Positions 22,823 through 30,102 of a DNA stretch of 36,348 nucleotides are shown here, piece by piece. Within the stretch, counting starts at the first letter, position 1. Each line of letters opens with the position of its first letter. Both the position numbers and the translations under genes were made by a program. Origin of the DNA: Acidobacteria bacterium 28-1 (GTDB lineage Bacteria > Acidobacteriota > Blastocatellia > Pyrinomonadales > Pyrinomonadaceae); NCBI GenBank assembly GCA_002050365.1, contig MWYZ01000018.1, positions 1 to 36,348 of the forward strand, given 5' to 3'. The notes under the pieces were generated by a model, which was given only the letters and a program-made list of their open reading frames with translations, was not told where the DNA came from and ran no database searches.

Positions 22823-24631
22823 CTACTGACTGGCGACTTCTTCACGCTGGTGCAATTTGCTGTGCTTATAGCTGTATAGAAAATACACCGCTAAACCGAT
22901 GAGCAGCCAGATGGCAAAGCGCGTCCAATTCGTAATGCCGAGTTCGGTCATCAAATACGTGCAGAATATTATACCCAGAACCGGAATCAGCGAAAGGCGT
23001 TTAACGAAACACAGAATGGTCATTGCTAGGGAAAACAGAACGAAAACGAAATACGGAATTTTGTGATAGAAAGCACTTTCTTCAGTCGAAGTAAAATCGG
23101 TGAAAAAATTTCGCACCGCTTCGCCGTTAAAATAAAGCAACGCGCCCCAAACCAATAAAAACAGCACGGGAGCGATAAACTGTGAGTTGATATACGGCAC
23201 AAATCTTTTCTCGCCCGCGAACTCTTTGTCTTTGACCAAAACTCCGGCGCAGACAATCGTAAAAGCGAACAGCGTCCCGATAACTGATAAATCCGTAACT
23301 TCCGACAGATTCATAAACAGCGCGGGAATAGCCACCATAAAACCAGTGAGAATCGTCGAAAACCAAGGCGTTCGGAAACGCGGATGAATTGAAGAAAAGA
23401 TTTTCGGCAGCAGTCCGTCTCGGCTCATCGCCATCCACAAACGCGGCTGTCCGAGTTGGAAAACTAATAGCACCGTCGCAATCGCAATAACCGCGCTGAC
23501 GGCGATAATGCCGGAAACCCACGGCAGATTCGCGCCTTCCGGTCCAAAAACGAAAGCCAGTGGGTCGCCGACGGCAAGTTTCGTGTAAGAGACCATTCCG
23601 GTTAACACCAGCGCGAGAACGATGTAAAGAACGGTGCAGATAATCAGTGAATAAATCATTCCGCGCGGCAACGTTTTATACGGGTCTTTGCATTCTTCGG
23701 CGGTCGTCGAAAGCGCGTCGAAACCGATATAGGCAAAGAAAACCGCCGCCACGCCCGACATTACGCCGCCGAAACCGTTCGGCAAAAACGGTGTCCAGTT
23801 GTCGGTTTTGACATAAAACGCGCCGAGAACAATTACTAATAAAATCACTGCCAATTTCAAACCGACCATAATGTTGGAAGCGGTTTTCGATTCACGAATG
23901 CCGATATACACCAAACAAGTAATCAGAAAGACGATTCCCAAAGCGGGAAAATCCGCGATAATCGGGATACCTCCGACTTGCGGCGCAGTCGTCCAAGCCG
24001 TGTAGGCTTCGACGATATTTGGCGTGAGCTTATCGGAAATCGTTTTTAATTGGTCGCCCGTCATTCGTCCAATTGCATCCAGAGTTTGCCCTTGCGCCAA
24101 AACGCCTTGCATTAATTCCTGATTATCCGTAAAACCGCGCGACGCGCTCAAATAATCCATCGAAAAATAAGCCGGAACATTAATCCCGTTTGCTTTGAGC
24201 AGGCGCGTGAAATAATCGCTCCATGAAATAGCCACAGCGATGTTGCCGATGGCGTATTCGACCAGCAAATCCCAACCGATTATCCAAGCAATCAGTTCGC
24301 CGAAAGAAGCGTAAGCATAAGTGTAAGCCGAGCCCGCAATCGGGATTTTCGAGGCGAATTCGGCGTAACAAAGAGCAGCGAAACCGCAGGCGACGGACGC
24401 GAAAATAAAAAGCAAAACAACGCCTGGACCGCCTTTGTTCGACGCTTCGCCGACAAGGGCGAAAATCCCTGCGCCAACGATTGCCGCAATGCCGAGCATC
24501 GTCAAATCAAATGTTCCGAGCGAGCGGCGCAAACCGACATTATCGCCCGCAACGGTTTCAGCGTCGGAAAATCCGGCGGCAGCATCGGCTTGAATTTGCG
24601 CAATAGATTTTTTACGGAATAAAGAATTCAT
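22823..24631 (-). CDS. APC-superfamily amino acid permease (cationic amino acid transporter type)
   Basis: 602 residues. The N-terminus LRRSLGTFDLTMLGIAAIVG, with GAGIFALVG next, is the first helix of the APC fold, and CYAEFASKIPIAGSAYTYAY the third. About twelve transmembrane helices follow plus extra ones at the C-terminus, as in CAT-type permeases. An insertion of about 80 residues between helices (YLSASRGFTDNQELMQGVLA and after) is an external loop larger than usual. It is an inner-membrane amino acid importer or exchanger of unknown specificity. The gene is monocistronic. Confidence 0.9.
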   Translation of the reverse strand: MNSLFRKKSIAQIQADAAAGFSDAETVAGDNVGLRRSLGTFDLTMLGIAAIVGAGIFALVGEASNKGGPGVVLLFIFASVACGFAALCYAEFASKIPIAGSAYTYAYASFGELIAWIIGWDLLVEYAIGNIAVAISWSDYFTRLLKANGINVPAYFSMDYLSASRGFTDNQELMQGVLAQGQTLDAIGRMTGDQLKTISDKLTPNIVEAYTAWTTAPQVGGIPIIADFPALGIVFLITCLVYIGIRESKTASNIMVGLKLAVILLVIVLGAFYVKTDNWTPFLPNGFGGVMSGVAAVFFAYIGFDALSTTAEECKDPYKTLPRGMIYSLIICTVLYIVLALVLTGMVSYTKLAVGDPLAFVFGPEGANLPWVSGIIAVSAVIAIATVLLVFQLGQPRLWMAMSRDGLLPKIFSSIHPRFRTPWFSTILTGFMVAIPALFMNLSEVTDLSVIGTLFAFTIVCAGVLVKDKEFAGEKRFVPYINSQFIAPVLFLLVWGALLYFNGEAVRNFFTDFTSTEESAFYHKIPYFVFVLFSLAMTILCFVKRLSLIPVLGIIFCTYLMTELGITNWTRFAIWLLIGLAVYFLYSYKHSKLHQREEVASQ

Positions 24632-24649
24632 AGTTTTTTGATGATTCTA

Positions 24650-24723
24650 AATTCCAAATTTTAAATTCCAAACTTGGAATTTATAGTTTTCAATCTGGAA
24701 TTTGGAGTATGGAATTTGGAATT
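24650..24723. repeat. Cluster of AATTCCAAA/TTTGGAATT inverted repeats
   Basis: Outer arms AATTCCAAATT (24650-24660) and AATTTGGAATT (24713-24723) enclose a second perfect hairpin, AAATTCCAA-AC-TTGGAATTT (24663-24682), and another TGGAATTTGGA copy. The simple unit is repeated in both orientations. The position, directly upstream of the permease start, could affect its expression. Confidence 0.7.
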
Positions 24724-24864
24724 AAACTGCTTTGTTTGCGAATTTTGAACGAAAAATAAAAAAGATGCAATAGAAACCGAACGAAATTAGTAGTTTTTAC
24801 TATTAAAAATTATTAAAACTTTGCAACTAAATCTAAAATCCATAATTTTCACTAATTTTTTTGA

Positions 24865-25242
24865 ATGAAAAATCATCCGATACACGGAAATCCGGATACA
24901 TCGTTTGTTAATCTATCAGCTCTGCTTCGATATCTGCGCCGTCGGCGGTTTGTCGGAAAAGTCCGCGTTGAGTTAAGTGGCTACGAAGCTGATGTAATTT
25001 TAACGGCGGAAAATCAATTGAAAGCTCTCGAACACGATAGAATTGCCGGTTGCATCGCGGAAGGCAAAGAAACTCTTCAACGTCTGCTCATTCGCGCCCG
25101 CGAGCCGAGCGGAATTATTTACGTCTATCAAACAATCGAAGAAGAAGTGCCGTCACCTGAAGAATTTGAATCAATCGAAGCCAAACCTGCCACGGCCGAA
25201 TTCAAACAAAAGACTGTCGAGATAGCTGTGCTCGAAAAATAA
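24865..25242 (+). CDS. Conserved-looking hypothetical protein
   Basis: 125 residues, cytoplasmic, without signal or membrane segment. Residues 13-90 form a compact charged domain (FVNLSALLRYLRRRRFVGKV, SGYEADVILTAENQ, AGCIAEGKETLQRLLIRARE) ending in an acidic, proline-containing tail. The run of arginines after a helix might bind nucleic acid or phosphates. I do not recognise the family. It starts at an ATG without an obvious Shine-Dalgarno sequence, and the codon pattern is consistent with its neighbours. Confidence 0.65.
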   Translation: MKNHPIHGNPDTSFVNLSALLRYLRRRRFVGKVRVELSGYEADVILTAENQLKALEHDRIAGCIAEGKETLQRLLIRAREPSGIIYVYQTIEEEVPSPEEFESIEAKPATAEFKQKTVEIAVLEK

Positions 25243-25544
25243 TTCGCGCCAGATAATTATTGATTTCGGATTGATAATTGTTAATTTTAATCCAATTTTC
25301 AAATAAAAAATTTTTTGGTGAATCCGAAAGGTAATTCCGCGCGAATTAAAAGTTGTAAGGCTAAAGTGATTTAGATTTACATAGAGCAAACAATCTGCTC
25401 CGTCAAAACCGGCGGCGTAGATTCAAAACTCTAGTTCATCTCCTTTTTTGAACTGAAAATGCCGGATGTTTCTCAAAAGAAGCATTCGGCATTTTTGGCT
25501 CTTTCAGTGCCTTTCGGTGCGGCTTTGTGTTAAGATTTTTTGAT
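25243..25544 (+). promoter_or_regulatory. Leader region of alaS with attenuator-like hairpin
   Basis: No gene is seen. A hairpin at 25456-25495 (AAAATGCCGGATG/CATTCGGCATTTT, one mismatch, followed by a T-run) lies 50 bp before the alaS start. It may end a transcript from upstream or attenuate alaS. No T-box sequence is visible. Confidence 0.5.
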
Positions 25545-26375
25545 ATGACAGGTAACGAAATCAGACGTAAATTTTTAGATTATTTTGAGCAACACGGACA
25601 CAAAGTCGTCCATTCAAGCCCGGTTTACCCGCCGAATGACCCGACGATTCTGTTTACCAACGCGGGAATGAATCAGTTCAAAGACGTTTTTCTCGGCAAC
25701 GAAAAGCGCGATTATAAACGCGCCGCGAGTTCGCAAAAATGTATCCGCGCGGGCGGCAAACACAACGATTTGGATGAAGTCGGAAAAACCGCCAGACATC
25801 AAACGTTTTTTGAGATGCTCGGCAATTTTTCGTTCGGCGATTATTTCAAGGAAGATGCGATAAATTTCGCCTGGGATTTTCTCGTTAATGAACTGAAACT
25901 CGATGTCAATCGTCTATGGTTCACGGTTTTCGCAGGCGACGACGAAGTTTCGGCGGACGAAGAAGCCATCCAGCTTTGGATAAAAGCGGGCGCGAAACCC
26001 GAACGCATTTTGCGTTTCGGACGCAAGGATAATTTCTGGCAGATGGCGGAAACCGGACCGTGCGGACCGAACTCGGAAATCAATTATTACTTGGGCGACG
26101 AGCCGGAAAACCCGGAAAAAAACCGCGCCGATTTAGTCAATGCCGATGAAGGCGACACGACGATGGAAATCTGGAATCTCGTGTTTATGCAATACAACCG
26201 CGTCGAGACGGAAAAAGGCATTTATAAATTAGAGCCTTTGCCCGCGCCGTCTGTTGACACGGGCGCAGGACTCGAACGAATGACGGTCGTGATGGAAGGC
26301 GTTCACTCAACTTTTGAAACGACTTTACTCAAACCAATTGTCGAATTTACGGCGCGGTTGGCGCAGAGAAATTAA
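25545..26375 (+). CDS. alaS: Alanyl-tRNA synthetase, N-terminal half (catalytic core), split gene
   Basis: 276 residues from ATG 25545 (a TTG six codons earlier is also open). It holds the whole class II catalytic core: the start of motif 1 at [15 protein letters not shown], motif 2 in [20 protein letters not shown], and motif 3 in DTGAGLERM. Normal AlaRS continues into the tRNA-recognition domain (about 875 residues in all). Here a TAA follows [16 protein letters not shown]. The rest of the gene resumes at about 27322 after inserted DNA. Fragments of this size can form alanyl-adenylate in other species, but aminoacylation needs the tRNA-recognition domain. The gene either works as two polypeptides or is dead with another alaS elsewhere. 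Confidence 0.9.
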   Translation: MTGNEIRRKFLDYFEQHGHKVVHSSPVYPPNDPTILFTNAGMNQFKDVFLGNEKRDYKRAASSQKCIRAGGKHNDLDEVGKTARHQTFFEMLGNFSFGDYFKEDAINFAWDFLVNELKLDVNRLWFTVFAGDDEVSADEEAIQLWIKAGAKPERILRFGRKDNFWQMAETGPCGPNSEINYYLGDEPENPEKNRADLVNADEGDTTMEIWNLVFMQYNRVETEKGIYKLEPLPAPSVDTGAGLERMTVVMEGVHSTFETTLLKPIVEFTARLAQRN

Positions 26376-26379
26376 AATT

Positions 26380-26604
26380 ATGATTCAAACACTCGAAGCG
26401 ATTATTGATACCAACGGCAGAGTCATTTTACGCGATGAAATAAATCCGAAAAGAAAATATCGCGCTGTAGTGACGATTCTGGAAGAAGAACCAAAAGTCG
26501 AAGTTTCCGAAACGACACTTTTAAGCGAAGTATCGCCGGCAAAAGATTGGAATATGCCGGAGGAAAAAGCGTGGCAGTATTTGGAAGAGTTTCCGTCGTG
26601 CTAG
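26380..26604 (+). CDS. Orphan antitoxin-like protein
   Basis: 74 residues starting 5 bp after the stop of the alaS 5' half. The N-terminus MIQTLEAIIDTNGRVILRDE and KRKYRAVVTIL is an AbrB/DUF104-like antitoxin fold, and the C-terminus (AKDWNMPEEKAWQYLEEF) is the toxin-binding tail common to antitoxins that precede MazF/PemK-type toxins. In the overlapping frame, the next gene should be the toxin; only about 15 codons of it remain. With its toxin gone it should be harmless and perhaps still neutralising towards related toxins. Confidence 0.6.
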   Translation: MIQTLEAIIDTNGRVILRDEINPKRKYRAVVTILEEEPKVEVSETTLLSEVSPAKDWNMPEEKAWQYLEEFPSC

Positions 26605-26636
26605 TCAATTTTCCTTGTTTGGGTTTGTATATTTAG
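26580..26636 (+). pseudogene. Stub of a MazF/PemK-like toxin gene
   Basis: In the +1 frame relative to the antitoxin, overlapping its end, the DNA reads GRVSVVLVNFPCLGLYI then TAG. VVLVNFP is like the first beta strand of MazF/PemK toxins (GDVVLVxFPF), at the expected place. Homology stops after about seven residues. The rest of the toxin is absent. Short, so only suggestive. Confidence 0.35.
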
Positions 26637-26662
26637 ATTTTCGTTCCCGAAGGGAACACATT

Positions 26663-26733
26663 CAATAGCCGCTGGTCGCCTCGACCTGTGGGAATCAATA
26701 ATGAATCGTTTCGACGCTGAAAGCATCGCATTG
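26663..26733 (+). repeat. Left 71-bp inverted repeat of the RAYT element
   Basis: Begins CAATAGCCGCTGGTCGCCTC and ends CGACGCTGAAAGCATCGCAT. It partners with 27212-27282. An outer hairpin GTTCCCGAAGGGAAC lies at 26643-26657. Confidence 0.75.
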
Positions 26734-26750
26734 AAAATTAACGGAAGATT

Positions 26751-27203
26751 GTGGCTCAAACGCTAACCAAAGTTTATATTTACGTTGTTTTTTCAACGAA
26801 GAACCGCGACGACTTAATTGCGCCAGAGTTTGAAAAAGAGTTATTTGCATATATAGGTGGTGTTCTACGAAAACACAACTCGGTTTTAATTGCGGCTAAT
26901 GGAACGGAAAACCACGTTCATTTGTTGATTTCACAATCGAAAAATATTTCTTTGAGCGATTTATTGCGGGAATTGAAAAAAGCGAGTTCGCTGTGGATTA
27001 AAACTAAAAACTCTGTTTTCAAAAATTTTCAGTGGCAAGCCGGTTTCGGAGCATTTTCTATCGGGCAATCTCAAATCGAAACGGTCATGAATTATATTGC
27101 CGGGCAAAAGGAGCATCACCGAACCGAATTGTTTGAAGATGAATATCGAAAATTCTTGCAAAAATACGAAGTTGATTTCGATGAGCAATATTTTTTAGAT
27201 TGA
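26751..27203 (+). CDS. Y1 (HUH) transposase, IS200/REP-associated type
   Basis: 150 residues from GTG 26751 with a nearby GGAAG. It has the HUH motif as His55-Val-His57 (ENHVHLLI) and the catalytic tyrosine Tyr115 in VMNYIAGQKEHH. The start KVYIYVVFSTKNRDDLIAPE is that of IS200-like/RAYT proteins. HUH transposases cut single-stranded DNA at hairpins via a 5'-phosphotyrosine link. Length and all catalytic residues are normal, so it may be active. It is in the same orientation as alaS and carries no accessory gene (no TnpB). Confidence 0.9.
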   Translation: MAQTLTKVYIYVVFSTKNRDDLIAPEFEKELFAYIGGVLRKHNSVLIAANGTENHVHLLISQSKNISLSDLLRELKKASSLWIKTKNSVFKNFQWQAGFGAFSIGQSQIETVMNYIAGQKEHHRTELFEDEYRKFLQKYEVDFDEQYFLD

Positions 27204-27211
27204 TTTTTTGA

Positions 27212-27282
27212 TAATGCGACGCTTTCAGCGTCGGAACATTTTTATTCGATATGCCGCAGGTCGAAGCGACCAACGGCTATTA
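27212..27282 (+). repeat. Right 71-bp inverted repeat of the RAYT element
   Basis: Begins TAATGCGACGCTTTCAGCGT and ends GGCTATTA, complementing the left copy. The reading frame through it stays open into the alaS 3' half, which is why an upstream TTG (27208) looks like a start; the peptide it encodes is repeat-derived. Confidence 0.75.
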
Positions 27283-27321
27283 AAGATGTCGCTTTCAGCG
27301 ACGAAAATCGAAGATTATTTT

Positions 27322-29346
27322 ATGAGCGTTTACGAAAATTTTGACGAACAGAAACAATTTGCCTGCCGCGTGATTGCCGACCACGCTCGCACGACGGCTT
27401 TTTCCATCGCCGACGGAATTTTGCCCGGCAACGAAGGCAGAAATTACGTTTTGCGAAAAATTATGCGCCGCGCCATTCAGAAAGGAAGAAAACATTTAGG
27501 TTTTGATGAATTGTTTTTTTATAAAGTTTGCGGAAAAGTTATTGACGAGATGCGCGAAGCCTATCCCGAACTTGAAACGCAGCGCGATTTTATTGACAAA
27601 ATGGTTAGATTGGAAGAATCCCGATTTAACGCAACGATGACGGTTGGGTTAAAGAAACTGGATGAAGTTTTTGAAGGTTGGAATAAATATGTGTATTTAG
27701 AAGATTTAGCCAAACTCAAAGACACTTATGGTCTTGACACTGATTTGATGTTTGTCGCATTGAATGAGCGTTTCCAGGATAGTGGCGGATTCAAACATAT
27801 TGATATTCACGACCGAAATGGACACGATTTAGTCAGCGAAGAGTTTTTTAATGATGAAATAGAAAAAGCAATCAAAAAACTTCAGCAGAAATCCGACATC
27901 GGAAAAACCAAACAAAGCGACAGAATCAATCCAATTTACATTGCTTTGGAAAGAACCTCCGTTCGTTCAAATTTTCACGGCTACGAAAAAACACAAGTCG
28001 AAGATGCAAAAGTTGTTGCTTTGGTGAAAGACGACCAACAAACGAACGAACTCAAGGAAGGCGAAGAAGGTTTAATCGTTTTGAATAAAACGCCTTTTTA
28101 CGCCGAATCGGGCGGGCAAGTCGGCGATACGGGCTTTCTTGTCAGTAGCCCAAGCGTGAGCGCGGGCTTTGTTAGCGATGACTCAAGTTCGAGCATAAAT
28201 GAAGCCCTCCCTGACGGTCGGGCTACTGACAAAACGGCGAAAAGTCTTGTCAAAGTTTTCGATACGTTCGCGCCGATTGCGGGAATTGTTTTGCATAAAT
28301 CGAAAATCGAAAAAGGTTCAATCAAAGTCGGCGATACAGTTTCGGCGACGATTGACGCGGAAAAACGCGACGCGACGAGGCGCAATCACACGGCGACGCA
28401 TCTGCTTCACGCCGCGCTGCGGGAAGTTCTCGGAACGCACGTCAAGCAAGCCGGTTCGGTTGTCGCACCGAATTATCTGCGGTTTGATTTTTCGCATTAT
28501 CAGCCGATTTCCGACGAAGAAATTAAGGAAGTCGAAGATTTGGTCAACCGCGAGATTTTGAAAAACGATGCGGTGAATACGAATCTGATGCCGGTCGAAG
28601 AAGCGATGCGTTCGGGCGCGATGGCTTTGTTCGGCGAAAAATACGGCTCGGACGTGCGAGTTTTGAGCATCGGCGAAGGCACGTTCTCGAAAGAACTCTG
28701 CGGCGGAACGCACGTCCGTGCGACGGGCGACATCGGCAGTTTTAAGATTTTGTCGGACGAAGCAATCGCTTCGGGAACGCGAAGAATCCGCGCAATTACA
28801 GGCTTAGACGCTTTCGCGCGTTTTCGTGAAGACGAGCAGTTAATCGAAAAATCTTTGGGCGCGTTGCGGACGCAGCGCGACAATCTGCCGTCGGCGATTG
28901 AGCGATTACAGGAAGAATTAAAACGTGCCAGACGCGAGAATGACGAATTGAAAATGAAGATTGCGACGGGCGCGGTCGGCGCGGCTTCGAGCAACGGCGA
29001 CGAAGCACGAGACGTGAACGGCGTAAAAGTCGTAGCGAAAATTGTCGAAGGTTTGGACAAAGGCGGAATGCGTCATTTGTCCGACACGCTGCTGGCGAAA
29101 TTAAAATCCGGCGTGGTCGTTTTAGGTAGAACCGAAGAAGATAAAGTTTCGTTCATCGTGCGCGTCTCAGATGATTTGACCGACCGCGTAAAAGCGGGAA
29201 AAATCGTGCAGGAGATCGCTCCGATTGTCGGCGGACGCGGCGGCGGCAAAGCAGATATGGCAGAAGGCGGCGGCACGGATGCGGATAAATTGAGCGACGC
29301 GTTGGAGGAAAGTTATAAAGTTGTCGAGCAAATGTTGGGAAATTAA
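27322..29346 (+). CDS. alaS: Alanyl-tRNA synthetase, C-terminal half (tRNA recognition, editing, C-Ala)
   Basis: 674 residues from ATG 27322 (MSVYENFDEQKQ), where AlaRS homology resumes; ATG 27286 and TTG 27208 are open alternatives that would add residues coded by the transposon repeat. Domains: helical tRNA-recognition region (RVIADHARTTAFSIADGILP, then RNYVLRKIMRRA), editing domain with HTATH (28387-28401) and CGGTH (28699-28713) zinc/active-site motifs, coiled coil (LQEELKRARRENDELKMKIA) and the C-Ala domain (IVGGRGGGKADMAEGGG). All motifs are intact over more than 2 kb with no further stop, which argues for selection on the half. No strong ribosome site precedes 27322. A 30-residue repeat-derived insertion lies in the editing domain. 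Confidence 0.88.
   Translation: MSVYENFDEQKQFACRVIADHARTTAFSIADGILPGNEGRNYVLRKIMRRAIQKGRKHLGFDELFFYKVCGKVIDEMREAYPELETQRDFIDKMVRLEESRFNATMTVGLKKLDEVFEGWNKYVYLEDLAKLKDTYGLDTDLMFVALNERFQDSGGFKHIDIHDRNGHDLVSEEFFNDEIEKAIKKLQQKSDIGKTKQSDRINPIYIALERTSVRSNFHGYEKTQVEDAKVVALVKDDQQTNELKEGEEGLIVLNKTPFYAESGGQVGDTGFLVSSPSVSAGFVSDDSSSSINEALPDGRATDKTAKSLVKVFDTFAPIAGIVLHKSKIEKGSIKVGDTVSATIDAEKRDATRRNHTATHLLHAALREVLGTHVKQAGSVVAPNYLRFDFSHYQPISDEEIKEVEDLVNREILKNDAVNTNLMPVEEAMRSGAMALFGEKYGSDVRVLSIGEGTFSKELCGGTHVRATGDIGSFKILSDEAIASGTRRIRAITGLDAFARFREDEQLIEKSLGALRTQRDNLPSAIERLQEELKRARRENDELKMKIATGAVGAASSNGDEARDVNGVKVVAKIVEGLDKGGMRHLSDTLLAKLKSGVVVLGRTEEDKVSFIVRVSDDLTDRVKAGKIVQEIAPIVGGRGGGKADMAEGGGTDADKLSDALEESYKVVEQMLGN
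28141..28230 (+). repeat. 90-bp palindromic REP-like element inside the alaS reading frame
   Basis: Ends GTCAGTAGCCC and GGGCTACTGAC are perfect 11-bp inverted repeats. Each end also carries a REP-like hairpin: GTAGCCCAAGCGTGAGCGCG at the left and, reverse complemented, GTAGCCCGACCGTCAGGGAG at the right. It begins at a codon boundary and is exactly 30 codons, so the frame is kept. The encoded stretch (from VSSPSVSAGFVSDDSSSS to LPDGRATD) is low-complexity Ser/Asp-rich, unlike its surroundings. Confidence 0.85.
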
Positions 29347-29511
29347 TTGAAGCCTAAGCGTAATTCGAAAACTCTTCCGCAATGGCGATAAGCGGAGAAC
29401 CGAGAGCGGAAAACTTTGGATTCAATTTTTTAGCTTTCAGTTATGAGCTCTGATTTTATTGGGCTTCAGGCAATCAAAAAACTTTCCGAAGTATTGTTGC
29501 TTTTAGATAAT

Positions 29512-29919
29512 TTAAAAATCGGTCAAATCAATTTTGTAACGTCTTATTTTGGCGTGAAGGGTCGTTGTATTCAGCCCTAATAACTTAGCTGCTTTGGTTT
29601 GTTTTCCCATTGAACGAATCAATGCACAACGAATCATATTAGCCTCAAAACGCTGTAGTTCTTTGAGAAGACAAATTGATTTTTCACTCTCGATTTCCTT
29701 CTCTAAAGTTGTCTGCCTTTCATCTAAGGAATTTATTTCTCTGACGAGAAGCAGCGATAAGGATTTCAGAGCTTCCAATTGGTTTTGTTTCAAAATCTTT
29801 TCCGAGATGTTGAAGTTATTAGACTGCTGAAACATAAAATCAAAATTAAAATTTGCAGAATCAATAGTAATAGAAGTTATACAGTTCGATTGAGCGAACG
29901 GCGCGGATTCGCCAAGCAA
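29512..29919 (-). CDS. Fis-type helix-turn-helix protein
   Basis: Up to 135 residues from a TTG; ATG 29835 gives 107 residues and is at least as likely. The last 45 residues (FEANMIRCALIRSMGKQTKA, AKLLGLNTTTLHAKIRRYKI) are the Fis/NtrC-type C-terminal DNA-binding domain. The part before is a helical, probably dimerising region (LSLLLVREINSLDERQTTLE). No receiver or AAA+ domain is present, so it is a Fis-like protein or a truncated two-component regulator. Its target is unknown; no partner gene is adjacent. Confidence 0.75.
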   Translation of the reverse strand: MLGESAPFAQSNCITSITIDSANFNFDFMFQQSNNFNISEKILKQNQLEALKSLSLLLVREINSLDERQTTLEKEIESEKSICLLKELQRFEANMIRCALIRSMGKQTKAAKLLGLNTTTLHAKIRRYKIDLTDF

Positions 29920-30102
29920 GCCCGAACTGCATCTCGAATAATAGCTATTTTCGCTTCATGCCATAAGTTAGTTTTTAGTCAAAAATAACTAAAACCGAGT
30001 TCTGCTTTGTTTGTCAAAAACTGTCCGAAGTATTGGATAAGAAAAACCGGATTTTGCTTTATTCCTGAATATCCTGTTATCCTCGGTAAATTTATTTTGC
30101 CG

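Larger units (their letters stand above)
26663..27282 (+). mobile_element. REP-associated tyrosine transposase element inserted in alaS
   Basis: A Y1 transposase gene flanked by two 71-base inverted repeats (26663-26733 and 27212-27282). After reverse complementing, 25 of the first 29 and 20 of the last 22 bases agree, while the middle differs. Each repeat contains two small hairpins (GGTCGCCTCGACC-like and CGACGCTGAAAGCATCG-like). Another hairpin (GTCGCTTTCAGCGAC, 27288-27302) lies just outside. This is the build of RAYT genes with their REP/BIME sequences, not of a classical IS with short terminal inverted repeats. Confidence 0.8.

Noticed and set aside
25243..25544. T-box riboswitch ahead of alaS
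   Set aside because: No T-box sequence or specifier-loop arrangement is visible; only one terminator-like hairpin is present.
27208..27321. TTG 27208 as the real start of the alaS 3' half
   Set aside because: The added residues are encoded by the transposon's inverted repeat and have no AlaRS character; ATG 27322 is where homology resumes.
25545..29346. The alaS split as a simple sequencing error
   Set aside because: The halves are separated by about 0.95 kb holding an intact transposase and paired inverted repeats; a base-call error cannot produce this.
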